Shown piece after piece: positions 27,647 through 35,985 of a DNA stretch of 64,000 nucleotides. Both the position numbers and the translations under genes were made by a program. This DNA comes from Planctomycetota bacterium. GTDB lineage: Bacteria; Planctomycetota; Planctomycetia; Gemmatales; HRBIN36. The notes beneath the pieces are model-generated. The model was not told the DNA's origin. It saw only the letters and a program-made list of their open reading frames with translations, and searched no databases. Position 1 is the stretch's first letter. The number at the start of each line of letters is the position of its first letter. Location: contig JACTMY010000011.1 of NCBI GenBank assembly GCA_014584395.1, positions 62,001 to 126,000 of the forward strand. The letters are read 5' to 3'.

Positions 27647-28675
27647 ATGGAAATAACGCATTTACTCTGGTTGTTAGGCGGCGCGGTGCTCTTGGCCGGC
27701 TTGACGCTGTTGGGGTTCCTCTTGTACGTTTATTTCCGCTATCAATCCACCATTATCCGCATCTTCGAGGAAAAACCGCTCTTCCTCAAGAAGTTTGCCC
27801 CCAAGACGGATTTCGACGTTGAGGACACCACCTTCAAGACGGAAGACGGGTTGACCCTGGCTGGCAGCTACATACGCACGTCGGCCCCCGAAAGAAAAGG
27901 CGTGATCCTCTATCTCCCCGAATACGGCGCGGGCCGAATGACCTGTCTCAACTATGCCAAGACGCTGGTCGAGCAAGGATTCGATCTCTTTACCTTTGAC
28001 TTTCGCAACATGGGCGACAGCGAATCGGAACCGAAATACATTCCCCTGCAATGGGTGACCAATCATGAAGTCATGGACGCCAAGGCCGCCGTTGCCCATC
28101 TGAAGGAGCGTTTTGACGCCCCCAGCCCGGAGGAAGGCATCGGCATGCTCGGCATTAGCCGAGGAGCGGGCGTCGCCGTGATTGTCGCCAGCAAGGACCC
28201 CTGGGTTCGCTGCGTCGTCACCGACGGCATGTTTGGCACCATCAACACGATGATCCACTACATGCAAAAATGGATCGAGATTTACGGCCGGTTGAATTGG
28301 TTGCGTCCGTTTCTGCCGTCGCTGTTTTATCGCGTTTTGAGCCGCACGACGCTATGGGCTGTGCAACGTCGGCGTCATTGTACATTTCCCAGCATGAAAT
28401 ATGCCCTGGGCCGGTTGTCGCCGCGTCCCCTGCTCATGATCCATGGCGAAGCGGACAGCTATATCCGCGCTCCCATCGCCGAGGGGCTTTATCGCCTGGC
28501 GCGAGAACCCAAGGAGTTATGGCTTGTCGAGGGTGCCAAACACAACCAGGCCGTCCTGATTCAGCCCGAGGAGTATGCCCATCGCCTCCGCGATTTCTTC
28601 GAGCGGCATTTGGCGCCAAAACCGGCCGCGGTCCCAGAATCCCCGCCACTCGCTTTGGGCCTTCAGGGTTCTTAG
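27647..28675 (+). CDS. Membrane-anchored alpha/beta hydrolase
   Basis: 342 residues with one N-terminal membrane segment (LLWLLGGAVLLAGLTLLGFLLYV). The alpha/beta hydrolase domain follows from about residue 60: the nucleophile elbow GISRG near 167, the acid in HGEADSYI near 267, and the catalytic His in GAKHNQA near 297. It lies 85 bases after the active ketosynthase and five bases before the GH3-type gene. It could release or transfer the finished acyl chain at the membrane, acting as thioesterase or acyltransferase (inference from context). GAGGAG lies about 11 bases before ATG 27647. Confidence 0.85.
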   Translation: MEITHLLWLLGGAVLLAGLTLLGFLLYVYFRYQSTIIRIFEEKPLFLKKFAPKTDFDVEDTTFKTEDGLTLAGSYIRTSAPERKGVILYLPEYGAGRMTCLNYAKTLVEQGFDLFTFDFRNMGDSESEPKYIPLQWVTNHEVMDAKAAVAHLKERFDAPSPEEGIGMLGISRGAGVAVIVASKDPWVRCVVTDGMFGTINTMIHYMQKWIEIYGRLNWLRPFLPSLFYRVLSRTTLWAVQRRRHCTFPSMKYALGRLSPRPLLMIHGEADSYIRAPIAEGLYRLAREPKELWLVEGAKHNQAVLIQPEEYAHRLRDFFERHLAPKPAAVPESPPLALGLQGS

Positions 28676-28680
28676 ATCGG

Positions 28681-30420
28681 ATGATCGAAACACTTAAGTG
28701 GTATTTGCTGAGACCTGTGCTTTTCGTCCTGGGGCAGGTGGCGCTGCGCCAAGCACATCGCTGGCAGCGCGCCTTTTTCAATGACATCAAGGACCCTAAG
28801 CGGGTCCAAGATCAACTCTTGGAACGCATTCTCGCCCAGCAGGCCGACACCGACTTCGGCCGCCAGCACCATTTCCGCTCCATCCGCAATCTGGCCGACT
28901 TTCGCAAAAACCTCCCCATTCATCGCTATGAAGACTTGGACCCATACATCGCCCAAGTCCGCAAAGGCCATTTCAACGCCCTGGTCAACGCGCGGCACAT
29001 TCACATGTTCGCCATGACGAGCGGCACCACGGCCCAGCGCAAGTACATCCCCGTCACGGATCAGTATTTGTACGACTATCGGCGCGGTATGACGATCTGG
29101 GGGGTGGGTTTCTTCGACAAGTACAAAAAGATGCTGCTCAGGCCCATCCTGCAACTCACCAGCGATTGGGACGAGTTCCGCTCCGAGGCAAACATCCCCT
29201 GCGGCAGCGTGAGCGGTTTGTCCACCATGATGCAGCGCCGCATCGTCAGGCGCTTTTATTGTCTGCCCCCTTTGTCGTGCAAGATCAAGGAACATTCGAC
29301 GAAAACCTACCTGGCCCTGCGCTCCGCCCTGCCGCGCAAAAAACTCACCTTGGTGGTCTCGGCCAATCCCAGCACGTTGATCAAGCTGGCCCAGTTCGGC
29401 GACGAGCACAAGGAAGACTTGATCCGCGATCTCTTCGATGGCACGCTCTCGCAACGCTTTGAATGGGACCCGGCCCTGCGCAGCCAGTTGGAGCCGCTCT
29501 TTCGCAAGAAGATGCCGGATCGGGCCCGCGAATTGGAAGACATCGTCCATCGCACCGGTCATTTATATCCCAAGGATTGCTTCCCTGAATTGCAAGGTCT
29601 GGGACACTGGACCGGCGGCAGCGTCGGGCTGTATGTCCGCCATCTCCCTCGATACTATGGCGACGCCCCCGCCATCCGCGATTTGGGACTGCTTGCCAGC
29701 GAAGGCCGGTTTTCCATTCCCTTGGAAGACCGAACTGCTTCAGGCGTACTCGACGTGACCAGCCATTTTTACGAATTCATTCCCGAAGGCGAAATTGACT
29801 CGCCGCAGCCCACCGTGCTCACGGCCATGGAAGTCGAAGAAGGAAAAAACTACTACATTCTGCCCACGACCGCCTATGGCTTGTACCGCTACAACATTTT
29901 CGACGTTGTTCGCGTCACGGGTTTTCACGAACGCACGCCCATGATCGAATTCCTTAACAAGGGGTCCCTCTTTTCAAACTTGACCGGTGAAAAACTCTCC
30001 GAATTCCAAGTCAACTCCGCCGTGAAGCAGGCTGCGCTGGACCTGAACCTGCTGCTGCACGCCTTTGTGCTGGCCCCATGCTTTAATGAAACCCGGCCCT
30101 TTTATGGCTTGTTTGTGGAACGCCGGGATTTCGGGGATTTAGGTAGTTTGTCTCTGGCCCAACGATTCACGCAATCCGTGGATCGGTATTTACGCGCTTG
30201 TAATCTTGAGTATGATGCAAAACGCGCAAGCGACCGGCTCGGCGATATTCAGCCGATCTTCGTCGCCAACGGCGCATGGGCTCAATGGGATCGCGAGCGT
30301 TTGCAGCGAACGGGTGGTACCGCGGAACAGTACAAGCGCCCAAGCTTGATCGCTGACCCCCACTTCCGTGATCAAATGCCGATCGAGATGAACACACAAC
30401 CTGTCGAACAGCCCCAATAA
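28681..30420 (+). CDS. GH3-family acyl-adenylating enzyme
   Basis: 579 residues, the typical length of the GH3 (plant auxin-amido synthetase) family of the adenylate-forming superfamily. Motif 1, TSGTTAQRKYIPVT, is at about 113-126. Motif 2 is probably ASEGRFSIP near 340, and motif 3 is YGLYRYNIFDVVRVTGF near 400. Plant members activate a carboxylic acid with ATP and couple it to an amino acid; bacterial members are mostly uncharacterised. The start at 28681 is chosen because the frame further upstream overlaps the hydrolase gene in another frame. Its position at the end of the acyl locus suggests it conjugates or activates that product (inference). Confidence 0.85.
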   Translation: MIETLKWYLLRPVLFVLGQVALRQAHRWQRAFFNDIKDPKRVQDQLLERILAQQADTDFGRQHHFRSIRNLADFRKNLPIHRYEDLDPYIAQVRKGHFNALVNARHIHMFAMTSGTTAQRKYIPVTDQYLYDYRRGMTIWGVGFFDKYKKMLLRPILQLTSDWDEFRSEANIPCGSVSGLSTMMQRRIVRRFYCLPPLSCKIKEHSTKTYLALRSALPRKKLTLVVSANPSTLIKLAQFGDEHKEDLIRDLFDGTLSQRFEWDPALRSQLEPLFRKKMPDRARELEDIVHRTGHLYPKDCFPELQGLGHWTGGSVGLYVRHLPRYYGDAPAIRDLGLLASEGRFSIPLEDRTASGVLDVTSHFYEFIPEGEIDSPQPTVLTAMEVEEGKNYYILPTTAYGLYRYNIFDVVRVTGFHERTPMIEFLNKGSLFSNLTGEKLSEFQVNSAVKQAALDLNLLLHAFVLAPCFNETRPFYGLFVERRDFGDLGSLSLAQRFTQSVDRYLRACNLEYDAKRASDRLGDIQPIFVANGAWAQWDRERLQRTGGTAEQYKRPSLIADPHFRDQMPIEMNTQPVEQPQ

Positions 30421-30447
30421 TGCAAAAAGCCCATCTCACGCCATGAA

Positions 30448-31536
30448 ATGGGGTCAAGGATGATCCGTCAAGCCATGGGATGGTCGATCATTGGAATCGT
30501 GCTCACCAGCGGTTTGCTGCCGGCCGGTTGCCAGGGGAAGCAGCGAACGCCCGGTTCGCCAATGCTAGGCGGCGGAGTCGCGCACGCACCCCAGGTGGTC
30601 CGCCCCGACGTGGAGCCTCTGCTCCCCTCAGGTTTAGACCTGGCCAAGGGAACGTCACCCAAGGGGCAAGACATCAAGCAGGCGGGCATGCAAGTTAGTG
30701 AATCGCCGCTTACCCCGCCACCGACCACCACCTCCACACCTTCGCCCATGGCCCCTGGGCTTAATTCCATCGTTCAACAGGAGCTCGATCAGCCGGTCAA
30801 CCTGGCCCCATTATCGCGGACTGAAGCCAATCCTTCACTGCGTAAAGTCCAGGAAATCTACACCCGGGCACGCGAACAGAAGGATGGCATTCGAAACTAT
30901 ATCGTCCGGCTTAAACGCCGCGAAGTGATTGACGGCAAAGCTTTGCCGGAAGACTTGCTGCTCTGTCAGTACCGCGACCAACCTTTCAGCGTCTACATGA
31001 AATCGTTGGAAGGTTCCCCGACTGCGGGGCGGGAGGTCGTTTTCGTGAAGGGCAAATTTAACAACATGATGCAAATCCGCACGGGCCGCGGCGATGTCAT
31101 GCCCGGCATTCGACTCGAACTGAGCCCGCAGTCCCCGCGTGCCACGCTCAATGCCCGTCGCACCATTGATGAGTCCGGATTCAGCAATATCATCAAACGC
31201 TTCGAAGTCGCCCTGCAGCGCGATCTCCAATCCTCCACGGAGGCTGATGCTGTCGTTTACGTTGGGCAACTTGAACGACCCGAGTCCTCATATGCATATG
31301 ACGTCGTTCTGCAGCACATCCCTCCGGGCCAAGAAAAGCATTTGCCCAACGGCGGCCAACGCTTTTGGTATTTCTGCGCCGACCCCAAAGCGGCCGAGTA
31401 TGGCTTACCCACGTTGATCACGACGTTCGATGAGAAAAAACGCGAAGTCGAATATTATTTCCACGACCGCTTGGTGGTTAATGTCGATCTGGATGAAAGA
31501 GATTTCGATCCGGATCGATTATGGGCCAGTCGTTGA
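30448..31536 (+). CDS. DUF1571 lipoprotein
   Basis: 362 residues with a lipoprotein signal: hydrophobic stretch then lipobox LPAGC near residue 28. A long Pro/Thr-rich disordered region (about 30-125) leads to a DUF1571-like domain, a LolA/LolB-like half-barrel family common in planctomycetes (REQKDGIRNYIVRLKRRE, PFSVYMKSLEG, YFHDRLVVNVDL at the end). Likely periplasmic, perhaps lipid-binding or outer-membrane maintenance. It follows the GH3-type gene by 27 bases, so it may be the last gene of the acyl locus. An in-frame ATG at 30460 is an alternative start. Confidence 0.8.
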   Translation: MGSRMIRQAMGWSIIGIVLTSGLLPAGCQGKQRTPGSPMLGGGVAHAPQVVRPDVEPLLPSGLDLAKGTSPKGQDIKQAGMQVSESPLTPPPTTTSTPSPMAPGLNSIVQQELDQPVNLAPLSRTEANPSLRKVQEIYTRAREQKDGIRNYIVRLKRREVIDGKALPEDLLLCQYRDQPFSVYMKSLEGSPTAGREVVFVKGKFNNMMQIRTGRGDVMPGIRLELSPQSPRATLNARRTIDESGFSNIIKRFEVALQRDLQSSTEADAVVYVGQLERPESSYAYDVVLQHIPPGQEKHLPNGGQRFWYFCADPKAAEYGLPTLITTFDEKKREVEYYFHDRLVVNVDLDERDFDPDRLWASR

Positions 31537-31730
31537 TGTGCAAGCTGTCCAAGGGACTCTTTCATCAATTGGGCTTCATAACAATCCAGACCTCCTATCC
31601 CGCCAAATTGGCAGGCAAAACCCCCATTTAATCTCATTGAAATAGCGTTGCCATCGCATCTTTGCCTTGCATAATTTATAATGCTATGTCTAGCATGAAC
31701 TTAGGATCTCGCACCTTACAAATACTGATT

Positions 31731-31759
31731 TTGGTATCAGCTTTGCTAACAGTTAAAAT
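31731..31759 (+). promoter_or_regulatory. Candidate sigma70-type promoter for the response regulator and groES
   Basis: TTGGTA (31731-31736) and TAAAAT (31754-31759) with an ideal 17-base spacer, 37 bases before the response regulator start. A second possible -10, TATAAT at 31677-31682, lies further upstream without a convincing -35. Confidence 0.45.
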
Positions 31760-31796
31760 GTCGATTACGACTGGTTCCGTTTGGGTGTGAAGCATC

Positions 31797-32210
31797 ATGG
31801 AGTTGCTTGGTCGACCTAATGACTATCATATCCTGGTCGTGGACGATTTGGAATCGTGCCGCAACCATCTTCGCACCGTGTTGGAGCCGGTCGGATTTCA
31901 AGTGCATCAAGCGGAGTCAGGCGAGGAAGCACTGGATGTGCTCGAGGACAAGCTGATCCATCTGCTCTGCTGCGACATGCACATGAAGCGTCTATCGGGC
32001 CTGCAAACGGTTCAACTGGCCCGGCAAATTCGACCTCCCATCCCTTGCATCTTGGTGACCGCGCAGGCGGATGATCGGCTGATGCAACAGGCCATGCAGG
32101 CCAATGTTTTCAGCGTGCTCAGCAAGCCGGTCGACCAACATGAATTGTTGTTCACGACTCAGCGCGCCTTGGGGCGCGTTTATGGTAAGCCGATGGCTTC
32201 CTCTTCTTGA
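31797..32210 (+). CDS. Single-domain response regulator (CheY-like)
   Basis: 137-residue receiver domain without an output domain. The acidic pair Asp16-Asp17, the phosphorylation site Asp60 (LLCCDMHM), Thr88 (LVTAQ) and Lys110 (LSKPV) are all in place, so it should be phosphorylated by a histidine kinase and act by protein contact. No kinase gene is near. groES follows after 34 bases on the same strand, which is an unusual neighbour and may mean stress-related control (inference). Confidence 0.92.
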   Translation: MELLGRPNDYHILVVDDLESCRNHLRTVLEPVGFQVHQAESGEEALDVLEDKLIHLLCCDMHMKRLSGLQTVQLARQIRPPIPCILVTAQADDRLMQQAMQANVFSVLSKPVDQHELLFTTQRALGRVYGKPMASSS

Positions 32211-32244
32211 AGCCATCTTACGTTGGTGAAGGAGTAACCCTCTC

Positions 32245-32532
32245 ATGAAGATCGTCCCCTTGAATGACAAGTTGATCGTCAAACGGATGGAAGCCGAGGA
32301 AAAAACCTCCGGTGGCATCGTTCTGCCCGATTCGGCACGCGAGAAGCCACGGCAAGGCAAAGTGCTCAGCGTGGGTGATGGCAAATTGAATGCCAATGGC
32401 ACTCGGCAAGCGTTCACGGTCAAGGAAGGCGATCGCATCTTGTTCTCCTCATGGGCCGGTTCCGAGGTGCGCATCGACGGTGAAGAATTCCTCATCATGA
32501 CCGAAGACGATATCTTGGCCGTCCTGAACTAG
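32245..32532 (+). CDS. groES: Co-chaperonin GroES
   Basis: 95 residues, the normal length for the 10-kDa lid of the GroEL folding chamber. Motifs include VPLNDKLIVKR at the start, the mobile loop region EEKTSGGIVLPD, GKVLSVGDG and GEEFLIMTEDDILAVL at the end. GAAGGAG lies about 12 bases upstream. groEL is not adjacent; a perfect terminator follows at once, so this copy stands apart from its partner gene. Planctomycetes often hold several scattered chaperonin genes. Confidence 0.97.
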   Translation: MKIVPLNDKLIVKRMEAEEKTSGGIVLPDSAREKPRQGKVLSVGDGKLNANGTRQAFTVKEGDRILFSSWAGSEVRIDGEEFLIMTEDDILAVLN

Positions 32533-32552
32533 CCATTGGAGTCAGAGGCTTT

Positions 32553-32586
32553 GCCCAGCAGAATTGAAGCTGCTGGGTTTCTTTTT
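32553..32586 (+). terminator. Rho-independent terminator after groES
   Basis: Perfect stem GCCCAGCAG / CTGCTGGGT around an 8-base loop, followed by TTCTTTTT. It starts 20 bases after the groES stop. Confidence 0.85.
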
Positions 32587-32615
32587 GCACGGCCATGGGC
32601 CGGGGCGCTTATAAT
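32585..32615 (+). promoter_or_regulatory. Candidate promoter for secreted toroid gene
   Basis: TATAAT (32610-32615) is a perfect -10; TTGCAC (32585-32590) lies 19 bases upstream, overlapping the groES terminator tail. The gene starts 48 bases downstream. Confidence 0.4.
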
Positions 32616-32663
32616 GAAACGAGCGTCTCGTGCAGGCCGCGTTTTCCTGTGGAGCATTCTCCC

Positions 32664-33818
32664 ATGACAACTCTTTGGCGTTGGGCCGCGGTTGGCATCG
32701 TCCTGTGTCTCCTGTCGTGGTCGTCGGGTTGGAATCCTTCGGTTTCACAAGCAGACGAACCCCAACGGAACGAGCGAGGTTGGAACGACGTCGTCCAGCT
32801 CGCCACGCGCTATCTTCGTGAATCCCAAGGGGAAGATGGCAGTTTCAGCCAAGATAAAAGCATCGGCATCACTGGCGTGGTCATGACGGGCCTGTTGCGC
32901 TGCGGCCATCTGGACATGGAGGATCCAATGATCCGCAAGGGATTGGGCTATATCGAAAAGCTCATCGATCCCCAAAGCGGCCATATCGCCGGCATGAATC
33001 CCCGTCAGCAGTTGAAAAATTACGTCACCTCGGTCAACGTCATGGCCCTCGCCGCCGCTAATGCGTCGGGCCGCTACCAGGCCATCGTCGATCGCGGCGC
33101 TAAATTCCTCACCGAATTGCAGTGGGATGAAGGGGAGAACATCACCGCCGCCAACAATTTTTTCGGCGGTTTTGGCTACGACAGCAAGAATCGGCCCGAC
33201 ATGTCCAACACCAACATGGCCATGGACGCCTTGAAAGCCGCTGGACTGAGCCCCGATCATCCCGCCTTCAAGAAAGCTATGGTGTTCGTGAGCCGATCTC
33301 AGAACCTGAAAAGCGAGCATCAGGATCAACCTTGGGCTGGCCTCATCAACGACGGCAGCTTCATCTACTCTCCCGCGGGAGAGGGCGAAACCAAGGCCGA
33401 TCCGCTTCCCGGCGGCGGTCTACCCGGCACCGCCAGCATGACCTACGCTGGCATTAAGAGCATGATCTATGCCGGCGTCTCCAAGGACGATCCACGAGTC
33501 AAAGCGGCCTTGGCCTGGGTCAGAAAGAACTATTCGTTAGAGGAAAACGTGGGCATGCCGCCGGGACGCCGGCAATTCGGCCTCTACTATTATTATCACA
33601 CCATGGCCAAATGCTTCGATACCCTGGGCGTGGATGAATTCGAGGACGAACAAGGACGGAAACATGATTGGCGCAAGGAGATGACCGAAGCCCTGGCCAA
33701 GCGGCAAAGGCCGGACGGCAGTTGGCTTAATGAGCAGGATCGCTGGATGGAAGGCGATCCCAACCTGGTCACGGGCTATGCCCTGATGACGCTCTCCTAC
33801 TGCAAACCGAAAAAGTAA
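32664..33818 (+). CDS. Secreted prenyltransferase/squalene-oxidase-repeat toroid protein
   Basis: 384 residues from ATG 32664, beginning with a signal peptide (WAAVGIVLCLLSWSSGW). The mature part has repeats of the terpene-cyclase toroid type: ATRYLRESQGEDGSF, KSIGITGVVMTGLL, NNFFGGFGYDS, GTASMTYAGIKSMIYAG, RQFGLYYYYHTMAKCF and KRQRPDGSW. The catalytic DxDD of squalene cyclases is not evident and an exported location argues against isoprenoid cyclisation, so a structural or glycan-related role is likelier. It has its own promoter-like sequence and a terminator after it, so it is probably monocistronic. Confidence 0.8.
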   Translation: MTTLWRWAAVGIVLCLLSWSSGWNPSVSQADEPQRNERGWNDVVQLATRYLRESQGEDGSFSQDKSIGITGVVMTGLLRCGHLDMEDPMIRKGLGYIEKLIDPQSGHIAGMNPRQQLKNYVTSVNVMALAAANASGRYQAIVDRGAKFLTELQWDEGENITAANNFFGGFGYDSKNRPDMSNTNMAMDALKAAGLSPDHPAFKKAMVFVSRSQNLKSEHQDQPWAGLINDGSFIYSPAGEGETKADPLPGGGLPGTASMTYAGIKSMIYAGVSKDDPRVKAALAWVRKNYSLEENVGMPPGRRQFGLYYYYHTMAKCFDTLGVDEFEDEQGRKHDWRKEMTEALAKRQRPDGSWLNEQDRWMEGDPNLVTGYALMTLSYCKPKK

Positions 33819-33841
33819 CCGCGTTCTGCCGATCACGATTT

Positions 33842-33880
33842 AGCCCGATGGAGCGACCTGCCGTCGGGCTGTATCTTTTC
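33842..33880 (+). terminator. Probable rho-independent terminator after toroid gene
   Basis: Ten-base stem AGCCCGATGG / CCGTCGGGCT (one T-G pair), 9-base loop, then GTATCTTTTCCC. It starts 24 bases after the stop at 33818. Confidence 0.6.
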
Positions 33881-33918
33881 CCTCTTCCCGGTCGTATTCT
33901 TGGCTGTACCGACCCTTG

Positions 33919-34659
33919 ATGGGCATTCTTGATCTGACGCTGCCAACGATAGAAGCCAACTTGGCGCTCGATGAGGTGCTGCTCCAAGGGACTGTGGCGT
34001 CCGATCCATCGCGTGCCTCGGGTCTACTTCGCTTCTGGGAGTTCCCCAGGCACGCCGTGGTGCTTGGCATCAATGGCCGCCTCGAAGATGAAGTGCATCG
34101 CTCAACCTGCGCCGCCTTGGACATTTCCTTGGCTCGGCGCGGCAGCGGCGGCGGGACCGTGCTCATCGGCCCGGGTTGCCTGTGTTTCTCCCTGATCTTG
34201 CCGTTGACTCATCATCCATCACTCATCAATGTCTCGCTCTCCTATGAGTGGATTATGAATCACACGGCGGCCGCATTGCGCTCCTTGACCCCGTCGATGG
34301 CGGAAGAGACCATCCAATGGCGCGGCAGCAGCGACCTGGCCATGGGTAACTTCAAAGTCTCGGGGAACGCACAAAAGCGCAGCCGGCAGGCGCTGCTGCA
34401 TCACGGCACGCTGCTCTATGACTTCGACCTGACCCTGCTGCCAAAGTGCTTGAAGGAACCCGAGCGCCGCCCAGAGTACCGTGGCAGCCGGGAACACGTC
34501 GCATTTGTACGCAATCTCCCCATCGCGGCGGATCAACTCAAGCATGCCCTCGCGCAAGCATGGCTGGCCACTGATCCCTACGCGCCACCTCCCCAGGAAC
34601 AGGTCGAAGAAATGGTGCGTCAACGCCACGGGCGATCGGATTGGCTCCACAGGCGGTGA
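33919..34659 (+). CDS. Lipoate-protein ligase A family protein
   Basis: 246 residues of the biotin/lipoate A/B ligase fold. Motifs: RFWEFPRHAVVLGINGR near residue 35, the lipoyl-AMP loop RRGSGGGTVLIGPG near 74, and GNFKVSGNAQKRSRQALLHHGTLLYDFDL near 150 with the conserved Lys. These enzymes attach lipoate or octanoate to E2 and GcvH subunits. The length is shorter than full LplA, which has an extra C-terminal domain, so it could be an octanoyl/lipoyl transferase of the LipM/LipL type. ATG 33919 is preferred to the TTG immediately before it. Confidence 0.82.
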   Translation: MGILDLTLPTIEANLALDEVLLQGTVASDPSRASGLLRFWEFPRHAVVLGINGRLEDEVHRSTCAALDISLARRGSGGGTVLIGPGCLCFSLILPLTHHPSLINVSLSYEWIMNHTAAALRSLTPSMAEETIQWRGSSDLAMGNFKVSGNAQKRSRQALLHHGTLLYDFDLTLLPKCLKEPERRPEYRGSREHVAFVRNLPIAADQLKHALAQAWLATDPYAPPPQEQVEEMVRQRHGRSDWLHRR

Positions 34660-34719
34660 GGCTGATTCGTGCTCGTGGCCTTTACGCAATCCTTGATTCG
34701 GCTGCGGTTCTTGTTGCAA

Positions 34720-34740
34720 TGATTTGATACAATCAAGTCA
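34720..34740. promoter_or_regulatory. Palindromic candidate operator over the promoter of the DtxR-family gene
   Basis: Inverted repeat TGATTTGAT-ACA-ATCAAGTCA, 9-base arms with one mismatch. It contains an extended -10 (TGATACAAT) and lies 18-33 bases before the candidate regulator starts. A binding site here would let the regulator repress its own transcript and pyrRB. The sequence does not match the classic DtxR or MntR box. Confidence 0.5.
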
Positions 34741-34757
34741 AGGATGATTCACTCCGA

Positions 34758-35483
34758 GTGGGGACAAGACGCGTGGAAGTATCCAAAGCCGTCGAGGATT
34801 ACCTCAAGACCCTGCATCGCTTGGGCGGCGCGGATCGACTGGTTTCACCGGTGGAGATTGCGGCTCGGCTCAACATCCGCAGCCCCTCTGTCACGGCCAT
34901 GTTGAAGCGGCTGGGCGAGGCCGGCCTCATTCAATACGCCCCCGGAAAAGGCGCCCAATTGTCCCCTGAGGGATTGCGCGCAGCGCGGCGCGTGATCCGC
35001 AGGCACCGCCTCGTCGAACTTTTTCTACACCAGGTGCTCAAGCTCGACTGGAGCGAAGTAGATAATGAAGCGGAAGCGCTCGAGCATGCCATCTCGCCTC
35101 GCCTTGAACAGGCCATCGCTGATTTCCTGGGACAGCCCATGGAAGATCCGCACGGCCATCCGATTCCCACCGATGCGGGTCATCTGCAATGGCGCGACCT
35201 TCGCCCCGTCGTGGCGTTTCATCCCGGAGACCACTTCATCATCCGCGAAGTCCCCGACGATGAACCTCAACGATTGAAACGCTGGCAAGAGCTTGGCATC
35301 CTCCCGGGAACTCCAGCCAAGGTTTTGGATCATCATCCGCTGGACCAAGTCTTTGAATTGGAGATCGCGGGTCGAAAAGTCAGCTTGGGGCAAGACAGCC
35401 TGACAGGCATCCTGGGCGAGGTTGCCGAGTCCCCTGCCCTCGCCCCACGAACCGGAGAGACGCGGGATGAACAAAGTGCTTGA
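34758..35483 (+). CDS. DtxR/MntR-family metal-dependent transcriptional regulator
   Basis: 241 residues in three parts: an N-terminal winged helix (residues 6-70, RSPSVTAMLKRLGEAGLIQY is the recognition region), a metal-binding and dimer domain (about 75-150), and a C-terminal FeoA/SH3-like domain. In the metal site the motif EALEH has Glu where DtxR has Cys, as in MntR, and HRLVELFL supplies the other His; MntR's Glu11 appears as Lys. This suggests manganese-type sensing, with some doubt. GTG 34758 or GTG 34773 may be the start. The gene overlaps pyrR by 17 bases, an unexpected link between metal status and pyrimidine synthesis. Confidence 0.87.
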   Translation: MGTRRVEVSKAVEDYLKTLHRLGGADRLVSPVEIAARLNIRSPSVTAMLKRLGEAGLIQYAPGKGAQLSPEGLRAARRVIRRHRLVELFLHQVLKLDWSEVDNEAEALEHAISPRLEQAIADFLGQPMEDPHGHPIPTDAGHLQWRDLRPVVAFHPGDHFIIREVPDDEPQRLKRWQELGILPGTPAKVLDHHPLDQVFELEIAGRKVSLGQDSLTGILGEVAESPALAPRTGETRDEQSA

Positions 35484-35985
35484 CGCCGCGGCCATGTCCC
35501 TGGCCCTGGATCACATGGCCGACGCCATTGCCAAGGGCGGAGTCAGTGAGAAAATGGTGATCATTGGCGTCCGCACTCGCGGGGTGCCGTTGGCCGAGCG
35601 CTTGGCTTGGCGCCTTCGCAAACTCGCCGATCACACCCTCCCCGTCGGCAGTCTGGACATCACTTTTTACCGGGATGATCTGGAAAAACGCGAAAATTGG
35701 CCGATCGTGCACGGCACCTCGATCCCGTTCGCCATCGAGGACCGCCCTGTGTTACTGGTCGACGACGTTCTGTTCACGGGAAGAACCACCTTGGCGGCGC
35801 TGCGGGCCCTGCTCGATTTGGGGCGCCCCTCTCGGCTGCGCTTGGCCGTGCTGATCGACCGCGGCCACCGGGAGTTTCCCATCCAGGCGGATGTCGTCGG
35901 CAAACACATGACGACGCGCGCCCAGGACCGCATTCGCGTCATGATCGAGGAAATCGACGGCGTAGACGAGGTCTTGCAGCAATGA
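35467..35985 (+). CDS. pyrR: Bifunctional pyrimidine regulator / uracil phosphoribosyltransferase PyrR
   Basis: 172 residues, typical PyrR length. The PRPP-binding motif [18 protein letters not shown] is near residue 93, with [13 protein letters not shown] near 35 and DITFYRDDL near 64. PyrR binds pyr mRNA in response to UMP in some bacteria and has weak uracil phosphoribosyltransferase activity. ATG 35467 lies inside the end of the upstream regulator gene (17-base overlap). Its own stop overlaps the pyrB start as ATGA, so translation of the three is coupled. I found no clear PyrR-binding anti-antiterminator loop. Confidence 0.93.
   Translation: MNKVLDAAAMSLALDHMADAIAKGGVSEKMVIIGVRTRGVPLAERLAWRLRKLADHTLPVGSLDITFYRDDLEKRENWPIVHGTSIPFAIEDRPVLLVDDVLFTGRTTLAALRALLDLGRPSRLRLAVLIDRGHREFPIQADVVGKHMTTRAQDRIRVMIEEIDGVDEVLQQ

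Noticed and set aside
28270-28680. Open extension of the GH3 frame upstream of 28681
   Set aside because: It overlaps the well-supported alpha/beta hydrolase in another frame and does not resemble GH3; the family begins at MIETLKWYLL.
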